Shown in pieces: positions 56,793-64,000 of a stretch of DNA of 64,000 nucleotides. The notes below the pieces were generated by a model that searched no databases, was not told the DNA's origin, and saw only the letters and a program-made list of their open reading frames with translations. Origin of the DNA: Pacificimonas aurantium (GTDB taxonomy: Bacteria; Pseudomonadota; Alphaproteobacteria; Sphingomonadales; Sphingomonadaceae); contig NZ_JAGSGB010000001.1 in assembly GCF_020092905.1 (NCBI RefSeq), forward strand, positions 1,240,001 to 1,304,000. The letters are read 5' to 3'. The stretch's first letter is position 1; every line of letters begins with the position of its first letter. Position numbers and translations under genes: made by a program.

Positions 56793-57986
56793 ATGCTTCG
56801 CACGATCACATCGATGGCAGCGCTCGCGCTGGCGGCATGCAATGGTGGCGAAGACGTCGCCGCGCAGGATTCCGAGACCAGTCTGACCTATCCGCCGAGC
56901 GCAGAGGAAACGGACCAGGTCGCGGACGGTGATCCTTTTTCCATCGAGGAGCTGGGCAGTTTCGACGAACCCTGGGCCATGACCTTCCTGCCGGATGGCC
57001 GGCTTCTCGTCACCGAAAAGCCCGGCACGATGAAGATCGTGCAGCTTTCGGGCTATGCCGGGCTGCAGATGGGCAGCGTCGGCGGTATGCCAACGGTCGA
57101 CTATGGCGGGCAGGGCGGCCTGGGCGACGTGCTTCCGCACCCGGACTTCGCCGACAACAATATCCTTTATGTTTCATTCGCCGAGGCCGGCGATGGCGAT
57201 ACGCGGGGCGCCGCCGTTATGCGCGGTACGCTGGACTGCGAGGGTGTCGAAGGCTGCTCCCTTACGAACGCCGAAGTCATCTGGCGGCAGGCTCCCAAGG
57301 TGACCGGGCGCGGCCATTACAGCCACCGGCTCGCCTTCGGTCCCGAGGACTATCTCTGGATCACCTCCGGCGACCGCCAGAAACTGGAGCCCGCACAGGA
57401 TCTCGAGGCCAATCTGGGCAAGGTCATCCGCCTGAACGAAGACGGCTCGGTTCCAGAGGGCAATCCCTTCGCCGGCCAGTCCGGAGTGACGCCGCAGATC
57501 TGGTCCTACGGCCATCGCAACCTGCTCGGCATCGCCTTCGACGAGGCGGGTCGGCTATGGACTCACGAAATGGGTCCGCGCGGCGGGGACGAGGTGAACC
57601 TGGTCGAAGCGGGCCACAATTACGGCTGGCCGCGCGTTTCGAACGGCCAGCATTATGACGGCCGCGACATTCCCGACCATGATACCACCAGCGAATATGA
57701 CGATCCGGAGGAAAGCTGGACGCCCGTCATCTCACCGGCCGGTTTCGTCATTTACGACGGAGAGGCCTTTCCCGGCTGGCAGGGCACGGGGCTGATCGGC
57801 GGCCTTTCGAGCCGGGCCATCATCAATGTTGCCCTCGAGCCTGGCGCTGTCAGGGAACTCGACCGCTACGACATGGGCCAGCGCATACGCGAACTCGAGC
57901 AGGGTCCCGACGGCCTGCTATATGTGCTGGAGGATGAACGTGGCGGCGAAGGCGGGCGCCTGCTGCGCCTGAGGCCGGCTCGCTGA
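56793..57986 (+). CDS. PQQ-dependent aldose sugar dehydrogenase-like lipoprotein
   Basis: 397-residue exported protein of the soluble glucose/aldose dehydrogenase family (YliI/Asd type). A signal with lipobox LAACNGG anchors it as a lipoprotein. The propeller fold is indicated by EPWAMTFLPDGRLLVTEKPG, GHYSHRLAFGPEDYLWI, YGHRNLLGIAFDEAGRLW and HEMGPRGGDEVNLVEAG. HYSHRLAF holds the catalytic His region. The enzyme oxidises aldoses with PQQ; no PQQ-synthesis genes are present in the window. GGAGGG lies 9 bases upstream of the ATG. Confidence 0.9.
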   Translation: MLRTITSMAALALAACNGGEDVAAQDSETSLTYPPSAEETDQVADGDPFSIEELGSFDEPWAMTFLPDGRLLVTEKPGTMKIVQLSGYAGLQMGSVGGMPTVDYGGQGGLGDVLPHPDFADNNILYVSFAEAGDGDTRGAAVMRGTLDCEGVEGCSLTNAEVIWRQAPKVTGRGHYSHRLAFGPEDYLWITSGDRQKLEPAQDLEANLGKVIRLNEDGSVPEGNPFAGQSGVTPQIWSYGHRNLLGIAFDEAGRLWTHEMGPRGGDEVNLVEAGHNYGWPRVSNGQHYDGRDIPDHDTTSEYDDPEESWTPVISPAGFVIYDGEAFPGWQGTGLIGGLSSRAIINVALEPGAVRELDRYDMGQRIRELEQGPDGLLYVLEDERGGEGGRLLRLRPAR

Positions 57987-58119
57987 GCCTCCGCCCACGG
58001 ATCATCGGGAAAGATTGCGCTAGGGTGAGACGTAAACCTGCGTTAAGCCCTTAGCTGCATGATTTCCCTCGGCCGCGGGGTATGCGGCTGCTGGCGTCCG
58101 AATTGAGTAGGCACGATAG

Positions 58120-59874
58120 GTGGACAGGAAGTTTCCGTTTCTTTCCGGTGGTGGGGAAATGGGCGAGATCATGCGAGCCCATGACTGGGCCTCGACCCCG
58201 TTCGGTCCGCTGGAAAGCTGGCCCCAATCGCTACGGTCCGCGCTCAGCATCTGCCTGAACTCCGCCTTTCCCGTGGCCATCTATTGGGGCGAAGAGCTGC
58301 GGCTTCTCTACAATGATGCCTGGTCCGTAATTCCAGGCCCCCGTCACCCGTCAGCGCTTGGAAAGCCGGCCAAGGAAGTCTGGTCCGATATCTGGCACAT
58401 CATCGAACCGCAGCTTGGCCAGGTGTTGGACGGGGAGGGGTTCGCGACGTTCGACCAGCTGCTGCCGATGCAGCGCTACGGTTTCGCCGAGGAAACCTTC
58501 TGGAATTACAGTTTCACGCCGATCCGCGGTGAGGACGGCAGCGTCGTGGGCGTCTTCAACTCCGGAAGCGAGACCACGAACAAGGTGCAGGAGGAGCGCC
58601 GCCTGTCGCTGCTGTTTCAGCTTGTCGACCGGCTGGGACAGGAGATGTCGGCAGAGGGCATTGTCGAAGGCGCCGCCGAAGTCCTGAGCGAACCCATGCC
58701 CGGCGTTTCGGTGGCCCTCGCTCACCAGAAGGATGGCGGGTACGAAATTCTGGGCCCGGGAGAGCCCGCACTGCCGCGACGGCTGGCGCTGCAGCGCGCC
58801 AGGACCATGGACGAAAAACTCCTCGAGACGCTGCGGGCCGGGCGTACCGTCGTTTATGACGAGCGCCACCTGGATGCTCTCGGCGAACGAGGCACTGCGA
58901 AGATGCGCGAGAAGAACATCGCAGCCCTCCTTGCCGCGCCCATCCTGCAGAATCGTGAGTTCGTTGCCGCCTTCTTCGTCACGGCGAGAGAGCCGCGGAT
59001 ATGGAGCGATGCCGACATTCGGCTGGTCGCCGAAATTGCCGAGCGGGTCTGGAACGCGATCGAACTCGCGAACGCGCGCACGCGCCTGCGGGAGAGCGAC
59101 GCCCGCTTCGAAATGGCGGTCAACGCCTCGGCCATCGTGGGAACCTGGAACTGGGACCTCGTCAACGATCTCATCTTTACCGACGAGCGTTTCGCGGAAC
59201 TCTATTCGGTAGAGCCGGCCGCGGCGCGCGAGGGTTTGTCGCTCGATAATTTCCTCGGCAGCCTGCACCCCGACGACAGCGGCTGGGTGAAAGAGCGGAT
59301 TGAGCAGGCGATCGAGCGGCGCGGAGAGTTTTCGGCCGAATATCGGTTGCAGCAGAAGGATGGGACCGTTCGCTGGGTCCTGGCCGAGGGACGCTGCGAA
59401 ACGAACGACACCGGCCGCCCGGTGCGGTTTCCCGGCGTGTCCGTAGACCTGACGGATCGCAAAAACGCGGAAGAGAAGCAGGCGCTTCTCGTGCGCGAAC
59501 TGCACCACCGGGTGAAAAACAATCTCGCGACGGTGCAGTCGATCATCCGCTACGCCCTGCGCACTTCCTCCACGATCGACGAGCTGCAGGAAAGCGTGTC
59601 CGCGCGAATCGCCGCGCTAAGCCGGACGCACGACCTTCTCGCGCGCGGGGAGTGGACCACGGTCAGTGTCGAGACCATCTTCAGGACCGAGACGGAGGCC
59701 TATGACGATGGCCTGCGCGTCCGTCTGAGCGGACCCGACATCGAACTCGACGCGGATCGCGCGGCGGCGCTCTCGACCGCTGTCCACGAGCTCACGACCA
59801 ATGCCCTGAAACATGGGGCGCTCAGCAGCGATAAGGGTAATGTCGAGGTGGACTGGCATGTCCACCCGGACTAG
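58120..59874 (+). CDS. HWE-family sensor histidine kinase, truncated by an in-frame stop
   Basis: Two-component sensor kinase from GTG at 58120 (the FLSGGGEMGE start is typical of such PAS kinases). Domain order: PAS (about 1-155), GAF (about 165-310), PAS (about 320-450), then a HisKA_2/HWE dimerisation domain with ELHHRVKNN (phospho-acceptor His probably 463) and an ATP-binding domain starting VHELTTNALKHGALSS. TAG at codon 585 (59872-59874) ends it, before the Trp-x-Glu and GFG motifs, which appear in the same frame downstream. The protein as written lacks half of the ATPase domain and is probably inactive unless the stop is read through or is a sequencing error. Confidence 0.85.
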   Translation: MDRKFPFLSGGGEMGEIMRAHDWASTPFGPLESWPQSLRSALSICLNSAFPVAIYWGEELRLLYNDAWSVIPGPRHPSALGKPAKEVWSDIWHIIEPQLGQVLDGEGFATFDQLLPMQRYGFAEETFWNYSFTPIRGEDGSVVGVFNSGSETTNKVQEERRLSLLFQLVDRLGQEMSAEGIVEGAAEVLSEPMPGVSVALAHQKDGGYEILGPGEPALPRRLALQRARTMDEKLLETLRAGRTVVYDERHLDALGERGTAKMREKNIAALLAAPILQNREFVAAFFVTAREPRIWSDADIRLVAEIAERVWNAIELANARTRLRESDARFEMAVNASAIVGTWNWDLVNDLIFTDERFAELYSVEPAAAREGLSLDNFLGSLHPDDSGWVKERIEQAIERRGEFSAEYRLQQKDGTVRWVLAEGRCETNDTGRPVRFPGVSVDLTDRKNAEEKQALLVRELHHRVKNNLATVQSIIRYALRTSSTIDELQESVSARIAALSRTHDLLARGEWTTVSVETIFRTETEAYDDGLRVRLSGPDIELDADRAAALSTAVHELTTNALKHGALSSDKGNVEVDWHVHPD

Positions 59875-60084
59875 GAGGGCCGTACGCTGCACATCTCCTG
59901 GACCGAATCGGATGGCCCCCCGGTCAGCGCTCCCACGCAGCAAGGGTTCGGCTCGGTGCTGCTGGAACGGCTTCTCGCCCGCCAGCTCGGCGGCACGGTG
60001 GCAGTCGAGTACCCGCCCACCGGTGTAGAGGTGGCGATCGACATGCCTTTGGATCCCGAGCGGGCTCAGGCCACCACGTCGTAG
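59875..60084 (+). pseudogene. In-frame continuation of the HWE kinase ATP-binding domain after the amber codon
   Basis: The frame after the TAG continues for 69 codons to a second TAG at 60082-60084. It encodes ISWTESDGPPV (the Trp-x-Glu motif of HWE kinases) and QQGFGSVLLERLL (GFG lid), then GTVAVEYPP and VAIDMPL. This is exactly what is missing from the truncated kinase. A full-length product would have 654 residues. The end overlaps the convergent DUF2235 gene by 19 bases. Confidence 0.8.
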
Positions 60085-61196
60085 TGTTGCGGCAGGTTGG
60101 GCGTCGGCTCGCCCAGCTCTGCCAGGCGCTTCGGAACGCTGCCGTGGACGATGGCGCCGTCCGGCACGTGCCGGGGTCCGCCAGGTCGCGGCTCGATCGC
60201 TCCCAAGGCGCCCAAAGCCGCAACAAGAGCGTCGCCAGCCTTCCAGAATGTCGTCATGGTATCGTGTGCGGCTCCCAGTGGATCGGGAGCGATATGCCTG
60301 TCGTCAGTGCCATGCACGACGGCGTTCACGCTGCTGGTGACGAAGTCCAGACCGCATTCGCGGGCCTGCTCTATCATCCACACCAGCGGCACTTTGGCGA
60401 GCGCGCTTTCAGCCTCGGCATACCCGCCGCCGACATCGCCGTGACCGCCGGCGAACCAGACTTCGCGGACATCCTGTTCGCCCAGAGGCGGCGCAAACGG
60501 GTTGCCGCGATAGGGCTGGCCGACAGGCCACAGCTCCGGCTGGAACATGCGCCGCCGTTCGTGCAGCGCGACGGCATGGGCCACCGTCTGCACGCTGGGA
60601 TTGGTCCTCGTGTAGGCATAGGGGGTTCTCAGCGCGAAATGTTCGATGACCGAGGAGACGGTATCGAATAGCGCCAGCATGCGGATGGGCGGGCGGTCCG
60701 GAGCCAGGACGCGCTCATAGAGGCGGACCTCGGCGAAACTGTCGTCGTCCTGTTCGCCGATCCGCTTGTACGCCTTGTACGCATGGTCGAGCAGGTTTTC
60801 GTTGCGGGGTTCGATCAGCCCGACCGCGTTGATGAAACCTGCAAGTACCCGGGCGGAATAGGCCCCCCGGCTGAACCCGATCAGGTAGATTCGGTCGCGG
60901 TCGGGATGCCCGCCGTCCACACGCGGTCCGGTGCTATAGTTATGCATCAGGAAGCGGTAGGCCTGCTTCACATTCTCATCGAGGCCCCAGCCGGTCGCCA
61001 GGTCGCGCACCTCCTTCATTTTGGCGAGACGGGCAAAATAGGGATGGTCGCGGGCGAACGTCCCCACGCCGGGGTCGTAGTAGACCAGCTGCTCGTCGCT
61101 CTTTCTGAGGATGCCGTACATGCGCAGCACGTTGGTACGGTCGCGGGAGATCTGGTTCGACGTCCCGTCCATCAGGATAACGATATTCTTGCTCAT
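60066..61196 (-). CDS. DUF2235 family hydrolase (Tle-like alpha/beta hydrolase)
   Basis: 376-residue protein with the DUF2235 pattern: IVILMDGTSNQISRDRTNV at the start and the nucleophile motif GFSRGAYSARVLAGF, typical of alpha/beta hydrolases; some relatives are type VI-secretion phospholipase effectors. ALFDTVSSV and AGGHGDVGGGY contain the other catalytic-region residues. There is no signal peptide and no secretion gene nearby. It is downstream of ohrR on the same strand and its stop overlaps the broken kinase frame. Confidence 0.85.
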   Translation of the reverse strand: MSKNIVILMDGTSNQISRDRTNVLRMYGILRKSDEQLVYYDPGVGTFARDHPYFARLAKMKEVRDLATGWGLDENVKQAYRFLMHNYSTGPRVDGGHPDRDRIYLIGFSRGAYSARVLAGFINAVGLIEPRNENLLDHAYKAYKRIGEQDDDSFAEVRLYERVLAPDRPPIRMLALFDTVSSVIEHFALRTPYAYTRTNPSVQTVAHAVALHERRRMFQPELWPVGQPYRGNPFAPPLGEQDVREVWFAGGHGDVGGGYAEAESALAKVPLVWMIEQARECGLDFVTSSVNAVVHGTDDRHIAPDPLGAAHDTMTTFWKAGDALVAALGALGAIEPRPGGPRHVPDGAIVHGSVPKRLAELGEPTPNLPQHYDVVA

Positions 61197-61255
61197 CGCG
61201 CCTCTCTTTCAAAGAGGCCGAATGCGTCCCTGGCGCGTCCCCCTTGCGCTTCGGC

Positions 61256-61765
61256 TCAGCTGCGTTCCCGCCGCTGGGAACGATCGGCGAGCATAGCCAC
61301 GAGATCCTGAACGGTCTCGCGCAAATTGTCCGCATCCTCTTCGGAATATTCGAACCCCTCCATCAGGGTAAGCGGTACCTGGGCGGCGCGGGTCTTCAAC
61401 GTCCGCCCCTGCGCGGTCAACTCGATCAGAACGCGCCGTTCATCCTCCACGTCTCGCGTCCGCGTCACGAAACCGCTGGCTTCCAGACGCTTCAACAGTG
61501 GTGTGAGCGTGCCGCCGTCGAGATGCAGCGCGGCGGCGAGTTCGCCGACGGTGCGCGGACTGCGTTCCCAAAGCACAAGCATGGTCAGATATTGCGGATA
61601 GGTCAGCCCCAGCTCGGCCAGAACCGGGCGGTAGAGCCGATTTATGAGGTTGGAGGCGGCGTAGAGCGGGAAGCAGACCTGCCGGTCGAGCCTCAACAGT
61701 TCTTCCGCCTGGTCCGGCCGGTTTTCGATATCCAGCTCTTCCGGTCCGGATCTGACTCCGCTCAT
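61256..61765 (-). CDS. ohrR: OhrR-type organic-peroxide-sensing MarR repressor
   Basis: MarR-family repressor of 169 residues. LDRQVCFPLYAASN has the reactive Cys31 in the position used by OhrR to sense organic hydroperoxides; TVGELAAALHLDGGTLTPLL is the recognition helix and DVEDERRVLIEL the wing. The gene lies downstream of ohr on the same strand (35 bases between), which strongly supports the assignment. It probably binds the palindrome upstream of ohr. Confidence 0.93.
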   Translation of the reverse strand: MSGVRSGPEELDIENRPDQAEELLRLDRQVCFPLYAASNLINRLYRPVLAELGLTYPQYLTMLVLWERSPRTVGELAAALHLDGGTLTPLLKRLEASGFVTRTRDVEDERRVLIELTAQGRTLKTRAAQVPLTLMEGFEYSEEDADNLRETVQDLVAMLADRSQRRERS

Positions 61766-61800
61766 CTGCTGCTTTGCGATGTTCGCCTCCCCTCTGCGGC

Positions 61801-62226
61801 CTATTTGACCGCTATATTGATCTCCACGTCAATATTCCCCTTTACCGCGTTCGAATAGGGGCAGACAGCATGGGCCCGCGCAGCGGCGTCCTCGGCCTCC
61901 TCCGATGTCAGTCCGGCAATGACGACATCGAGCGCAACTGCGAGCGCGAACCCGCCAGCGCCGGCGGGGTTCATGCTGACCGTCGCCGTGACATCCACAT
62001 CATCGTCCCTGACCTTCTTGTCGTCGGCGCGCGTCGCATGGATGACGGCATTGCCGAAGCAGGCCGCGTAGCCCGCTGCGAACAGCTGTTCGGGGTTGGT
62101 AGCTCCGCCGGGGCCGCCGAGTTCCTTCGGAACGGCGAGGTCGAGGTCGAGCACGCCGTCCTTGCTTCTGGCGCGTCCGTTGCGGCCGCCGACGGCGGTG
62201 ACCTTGGTGGCGTAAAGACTGCTCAT
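61801..62226 (-). CDS. ohr: Organic hydroperoxide resistance protein
   Basis: Thiol peroxidase of the Ohr/OsmC family, reducing organic hydroperoxides with a reactive Cys56 (YAACFGN) and a second Cys122 (AVCPYSNAVKG). 141 residues from the ATG at 62226, which has AAGGAGG 5 bases upstream; a longer frame to 62271 is rejected for that reason. Expected regulation by the OhrR gene directly downstream via the operator at 62254-62281. Located in the cytoplasm. Confidence 0.95.
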   Translation of the reverse strand: MSSLYATKVTAVGGRNGRARSKDGVLDLDLAVPKELGGPGGATNPEQLFAAGYAACFGNAVIHATRADDKKVRDDDVDVTATVSMNPAGAGGFALAVALDVVIAGLTSEEAEDAAARAHAVCPYSNAVKGNIDVEINIAVK

Positions 62227-62253
62227 GACATCCTCCTTCGAATTGAAGGTGGA

Positions 62254-62281
62254 TAAATATATTGTGCACAAAATAAATCAA
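62254..62281 (-). promoter_or_regulatory. ohr promoter with an OhrR-like operator
   Basis: On the minus strand TTGATT (62276-62281) and TATTTA (62254-62259) are 16 bases apart. Between them lies the palindrome TTGTGCACAA (62262-62271), extended with one mismatch to 18 bases. A repressor bound here would block RNA polymerase; OhrR is the obvious candidate. Confidence 0.6.
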
Positions 62282-62296
62282 TGGCCGGAGCCGGTA

Positions 62297-63007
62297 TCAG
62301 GGCGTTCCGCTATCGGTGCGCCGATATTGGAAGAACCATAGTTCGCGGCCTTCGCGCAGCGCCTTTTCGGCGTAGCGCGTGAGCGGCCACCCCCCAGGAG
62401 CGTCGCGGAAGTCGCGCGGCCGTTCGCCCATCCACTCGAAGTCCTCCCGTCCCGCCATCTGCATCAGCGACCAGCGGCAGTAGACCGGATGATCCGTTGC
62501 CAGGCGAAAAATGCCGCCGGGTTTCAGCTTGCGCGCAAACAGATCGAGAGGTCCGGGGTTCATCATGCGCCGCTTCGAATGGCGCGCCTTTGGCCAAGGG
62601 TCGGGGTGCAAGAGGTAGAGAAAGGACAAGGCAGCGTCCGGCACGCGCTCCAGCACTTCCAGCGCGTCTCCCATATGCAGGCGTACGTTCGGCAGCCGGT
62701 CGTCGCGAATATGCTGCAGGGCACTGACGACGCCGTTCACGAAGGGTTCCGCGCCGATGAAGCCATGATCCGGAAGGAGGTCGGCGCGGTAGGCAAGATG
62801 CTCGCCGCCGCCAAAGCCGACTTCGAAATGCAGCGGCCTGTTCTCGCCGAACAGCTCCTGAGAGGTGACCGGTCCCTCCTCCGGAACGGCCAAGGCCGGA
62901 TACATGTCGTCGAGCAGTTGCTGCTGGCCCGGCCGCAGCCTGTGCCCCTTCGTGCGGCCATACAGCCGGCCGAGCGTCGTGGGATCGCCTTCCTTGAATG
63001 CAGTCAT
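62297..63007 (-). CDS. trmB: tRNA (guanine(46)-N7)-methyltransferase
   Basis: SAM-dependent enzyme that methylates G46 in the tRNA variable loop. 236 residues from ATG at 63007 (MTAFKEGDPTTLGRLYGRTK, family start); a longer frame extending to 63406 reads through the neighbouring gene and has no support. SAM-binding motif FEVGFGGGEHLAYRA and the substrate motif LLHPDPWPKARHSKRRM are present. There is no obvious ribosome-binding site. Confidence 0.94.
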   Translation of the reverse strand: MTAFKEGDPTTLGRLYGRTKGHRLRPGQQQLLDDMYPALAVPEEGPVTSQELFGENRPLHFEVGFGGGEHLAYRADLLPDHGFIGAEPFVNGVVSALQHIRDDRLPNVRLHMGDALEVLERVPDAALSFLYLLHPDPWPKARHSKRRMMNPGPLDLFARKLKPGGIFRLATDHPVYCRWSLMQMAGREDFEWMGERPRDFRDAPGGWPLTRYAEKALREGRELWFFQYRRTDSGTP

Positions 63008-63088
63008 GACGCCGTGCCATAGAAGACCGAGGGGCAGGTTCAAGGCGGTTTCGGGGCCGCGCTGAGTATTCGCGCGGGGGGTAGTAGG

Positions 63089-64000
63089 GTGAACGAGGCT
63101 ATTTTCTTCTGGCTGGCGCCGAGCGTGCTGGCGATTTTCACGCTTGTGTTTGTCGCCGTTGCCATCAGCCAGCCGGAACATCTTTCCGCGCGATGGGCTG
63201 CGGCGGGGTTTGCCGTGGCGCTCGTCGCGCTTCTCGCCGATACGGCCAGAGAGCCCGACAACCTGATATTGATGGCCTGCGCGACGGCGCTGCACTGGGT
63301 GGCGCTCGGACTCATATCGACCGCCTACGTGGTGCGCAAAGGCGGGCGACTGCCGCGGCGCTATGTGGGCATCGTGGCCGCCACCGGCCTTGCTGTCCTT
63401 CTTCACACCACCTTCGTCGAGCGCGACCCGGCGCTCGGATCCGCGAACGCCAATCTGATCGGGGCGGCGATCCAGGCGGGTGCGCTACCGGTGCTACTGA
63501 GGCGCAGCCGAAGCATTATCGACCGGATCCTTGCCGGAACGGTGATCTTCGCCGCCAGCTGCTATTTCCTGCGCGGTGTCCTGTTCCTGCCCCGGGACGC
63601 GGCCGAAATCGACGCGGCGGCAGGCTTCTGGAGCCTCTACAACCTCACTTTCTACCTCACGACCGGCGCGCTGGCGCTGATCGGCGGTATCATCCTGCTG
63701 CTGGGGATCGGAAGCGACCTGATCGAGCGCCACTCGCGTGCATCCGGCACCGACCACCTGACGGGAATTGCGAACCTGCGCGCATTCGAAGGCTGGATCG
63801 GGACCGAGGGCACCCGGGCCGGGTTCGCCGCTGTCCTTCTGGTCGACCTGGACCATTTCAAGGCGATCAATGACCGCTTCGGCCATGAGACAGGCGACCG
63901 CGCCCTCATAGCGGCTGCCGGCGTTCTCGACCGGATGGTCGGCGGGGAGGGGCGCGTCGCGAGGATCGGCGGCGAGGAATTCGCCGTCCTGCTTTACCCC
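63089..64000 (+). CDS. Membrane diguanylate cyclase (GGEEF), cut by the window edge
   Basis: Open to the end of the window with no stop: 304 codons, starting at GTG 63089 after a run of G at 63076-63080. The N-terminal part (about 1-215) has six or seven hydrophobic segments of a sensor type not recognised. The GGDEF domain begins near SGTDHLTGIANLRAFEGWIG, with LLVDLDHFKAINDRFGHETG, and the active-site motif reads GGEEF, which is compatible with activity. It would synthesise cyclic di-GMP. It is divergent from trmB (81 bases between starts). Confidence 0.85.
   Translation, partial: MNEAIFFWLAPSVLAIFTLVFVAVAISQPEHLSARWAAAGFAVALVALLADTAREPDNLILMACATALHWVALGLISTAYVVRKGGRLPRRYVGIVAATGLAVLLHTTFVERDPALGSANANLIGAAIQAGALPVLLRRSRSIIDRILAGTVIFAASCYFLRGVLFLPRDAAEIDAAAGFWSLYNLTFYLTTGALALIGGIILLLGIGSDLIERHSRASGTDHLTGIANLRAFEGWIGTEGTRAGFAAVLLVDLDHFKAINDRFGHETGDRALIAAAGVLDRMVGGEGRVARIGGEEFAVLLYP

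Noticed and set aside
58007-58034. EcfG-type general-stress promoter upstream of the HWE kinase
   Set aside because: GGAAA and CGTA are 18 bases apart; both boxes deviate from the consensus, so the match is too weak.

Overview
The window is a high-GC (roughly 63-65%) chromosomal segment of an alphaproteobacterium, most likely a member of the Sphingomonadales. Pointers are the sucD/sucA/sucB order, the short RNase D followed by lptC-lptA, a rimP-nusA-DUF448-infB-rbfA-truB-rpsO-pnp block, many acyl-CoA enzymes, a PEP-CTERM-like protein and an HWE-family histidine kinase. The genus cannot be decided from sequence alone. No rRNA or tRNA gene, CRISPR array, insertion sequence, phage gene or replication origin was seen. 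Genes are packed tightly, often with 1-4 base stop/start overlaps, and no stretch longer than about 260 bases lacks a gene.

Layout. 1-5.6 kb: end of sucD, a divergent EF-hand lipoprotein, then sucA and sucB of the 2-oxoglutarate dehydrogenase complex. 5.8-12.2 kb: a MarR-type regulator with a perfect palindrome over its start codon, an S41 peptidase, a DUF885 lipoprotein, a secreted amidohydrolase and a GPH-type transporter. 12.4-14.9 kb: an RGG/double cold-shock-domain protein, rnd, lptC, lptA. 15.0-25.7 kb: catabolic genes (SDR, thioesterase, serine hydrolase, fused hydratase/3-hydroxyacyl-CoA dehydrogenase, amidase, two adjacent acyl-CoA dehydrogenases, a 2-hydroxyacid dehydrogenase). 25.7-32.3 kb: tamA-tamB outer-membrane assembly pair. 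32.4-36 kb: methylmalonyl-CoA mutase, a DUF1311-esterase fusion and a small acidic protein. 36-45.9 kb: two DUF1499 paralogues, more CoA enzymes, a PEP-CTERM-like protein, a Baeyer-Villiger-type monooxygenase and a polysaccharide deacetylase. 46-56.7 kb: the translation/RNA operon on the minus strand. 56.8-64 kb: PQQ-type sugar dehydrogenase, an interrupted HWE kinase, a DUF2235 hydrolase, ohrR, ohr, trmB and a GGEEF diguanylate cyclase cut by the window edge.

How it fits together. The core parts are the TCA-cycle 2-oxoglutarate step, envelope biogenesis (Lpt, Tam) and translation initiation/RNA decay. The accessory parts are dominated by acyl-CoA chemistry: two crotonases that lack the usual glutamate pair, an acyl-CoA dehydrogenase pair, a CitE-like lyase, a nitronate monooxygenase-type flavoprotein and a methylmalonyl-CoA mutase. 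This suggests breakdown of branched or cyclic carboxylic acids to propionyl- and acetyl-CoA, with the monooxygenase possibly opening ketones; the substrate is not identifiable here.

Nothing here is a clear-cut new multi-gene system. The observations most worth checking are the in-frame amber codon that cuts the ATP-binding domain of the HWE kinase while intact sequence continues past it, a hairpin that would sequester the ribosome-binding site of a crotonase gene, the palindrome overlapping the MarR start codon, the DUF1311-esterase fusion, and a small acidic protein of 56-58 residues.
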